Source of the DNA: Ridgeia piscesae
Taxonomy: Eukaryota; Annelida; Polychaeta; Sabellida; Siboglinidae
DNA: 64,000 nt
Direction of reading: 5' to 3'
Assembly (NCBI GenBank): GCA_025642075.2
Contig: JAODUO010000527.1
Span: forward strand, 123,501-187,500
This document shows positions 62,512-64,000 of this stretch, piece after piece (within the stretch, counting starts at the first letter, position 1; every line of letters starts with the position of its first letter). Position numbers and translations under genes: made by a program. Below the pieces are notes generated by a model. That model was not told the DNA's origin and searched no databases. It was given only the letters and a program-made list of their open reading frames with translations.

Positions 62512-63518
62512 AGTCCTTACTGTAGCGACGCGCTGTATGGCTTCCCGCTTTGTTTGTTCGGCAAATCTCACCGGGAAATCTTTTTCACGTAGACATGCTG
62601 AAAGGTATTTTGGTGTAGACTTCGCACGTTGAAGCTAGTGCCAAACGAGACGTATTCATGCCAGAGTGACGACGATAGCATGGCAGTTCTCGCCAGACAA
62701 TAACTCTATACGTTGGAGTTGAGACATGACGTCATGTAGACGAGACACGACATAGTTGAGACGGGTAACACGAGCTGGTTCAGCGCTATGGTGTCAACAA
62801 ATCATTCCCATCACACGTTACGAATTTGAGAATATGTTTGTGCGTGTGTGCGGCGTGTGCGGCGTGTGCGCGTGTGCGCGTGCGCGGTGCGCGTGTGCGC
62901 GTGTGCGCGTGTGCGCGTGTGCGCGTGTGCGCGTGTGCGCGTGTGCGCGTGTGCGCGTGTGCGCGTGTGCGCGTGTGCGCGTGTGCGTGTGCGTCGGTGT
63001 AAGCGCGCTTGTTAGTGTACGTGTGTGGGTATGCGCGAGCGTTCATGCGTGAGAGCTATGTGCAAGCTTGTTTGTACATGTGTGCGTGCGTACGAGCCTA
63101 CGAGAAATTACACTATTATGATGCAGATAAGATTCAGCGCGATGTCAATAGGACTGAACATAGGTATAATAAACATTACTTCCTGTTATACCGCGGTAGT
63201 GCCACTACGTGAAAACGTCTTTGCACAGAGAGAAGACATTAATATAATCAGCACATACAAGCCTATAGCAGGTTTAATTACTGCAATTTTGCACGTCCAA
63301 GTAGACATTAATGTAAACATTATTAGACCGACAGGACCGCCGAGATGTGCACAACAGCAGTGAGCATGATCACACCGCGCCCTACACGCAATTACAAATA
63401 ACATCTAACATCAAGGCCGTTAAACACCGTATGGCGGAGTAACTGGTACCAATTAAGAAAAACCATTAGAACATTCTCGTCTATACGATTAGCCCTTTTC
63501 TGAATAGAAACCACACAT
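62512..63518. other. Downstream flank, probable intron of the paralogue
   Basis: No recognised exon. A GTGTGCGC-type array occupies about 62836-62995 (listed separately). The rest is unique-looking sequence. Confidence 0.4.
62836..62995. repeat. (GTGTGCGC)n array
   Basis: Alternating purine-pyrimidine repeat GTGTGCGC with about 14 regular units. It is GC-rich and strongly Z-DNA-prone. Confidence 0.95.
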
Positions 63519-64000
63519 ACATACACACATACGTACATACGTACATACGTACATACATACATACATACATACATACATACATACATACATACATACATAC
63601 ATACATACATACATACATACATACATACATACATACATACATACATACATACATACATACATACATACATACATACATACATACATACATACATACATAC
63701 ATACATACATGCATACATACATACATACATACATACATACATACATACATACATACATACATACATACATACATACACACATACACACATACACACATAC
63801 ACACATACACACATACACACATACACACATACACACACATACACACATACACACATACACACATACACACATACACACATACACACATACACACATACAC
63901 ACATACACACATACACACATACACACATACACACATACACACATACACACATACATACATACATACATACATACATACATACATACATACATACATACAT
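63519..64000. repeat. (CATA)n with an internal (CATACACA)n block
   Basis: CATA tetramers from 63519, with GTACATAC variants at the start and one GCAT variant near 63711. An octamer block CATACACA occupies about 63775-63950, after which pure CATA runs to the window edge. The array continues beyond 64000. Confidence 0.97.

Overview
This is a 64 kb stretch of an animal nuclear genome. It is AT-rich with split genes, canonical GT-AG introns, tRNA-derived SINEs, non-LTR retrotransposons and very many micro- and minisatellites. The proteins look like those of a lophotrochozoan invertebrate, probably a mollusc, but that placement is a judgement from sequence style, not a computed one.

Layout. 762-1527 (+): the last two coding exons of VCP/p97. 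4396-7815 (+): a LEPROT/Vps55-family gene. 10261-19571 (-): a complete seven-exon BABAM1 (MERIT40) gene. 21519-30941 (+): a complete ten-exon membralin (TMEM259) gene, divergent from BABAM1. 36343-40719 (+): a three-exon 2-phosphoxylose phosphatase (PXYLP1-like) gene with a hAT-type element in intron 1 and an old RTE LINE fragment in intron 2. 40.7-49.2 kb: mostly transposon relics, with no recognised gene. 49246-60601 (+): Cys-rich EGF/ephrin-receptor-like exons, a membrane-span exon, then four phase-consistent exons encoding a helical protein whose C-terminal half resembles the microtubule-binding stalk of dynein heavy chain. A broken CR1/L2-like LINE sits inside this locus. 62147-62511 (+): probable exons of a tandem paralogue that continues past the window.

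The most unusual feature is where the minisatellites sit. Six tandem-repeat blocks in BABAM1 and membralin touch a splice site or coding end. Two of them carry copies of the exon edge itself: the exon 5 donor is repeated about 70 times, and the exon 6 3' end plus donor is duplicated on the far side of a 2 kb array. A third repeat lies in and beyond the last coding exon.

Functional links. VCP and membralin both belong to ER-associated degradation, and BABAM1 belongs to K63-deubiquitinating complexes. Their proximity may be chance. LEPROT (endosome/Golgi trafficking) and PXYLP1 (Golgi proteoglycan linker maturation) are secretory-pathway proteins. All gene models are read by eye from homology remembered for these families plus splice phase. 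No database search was run.
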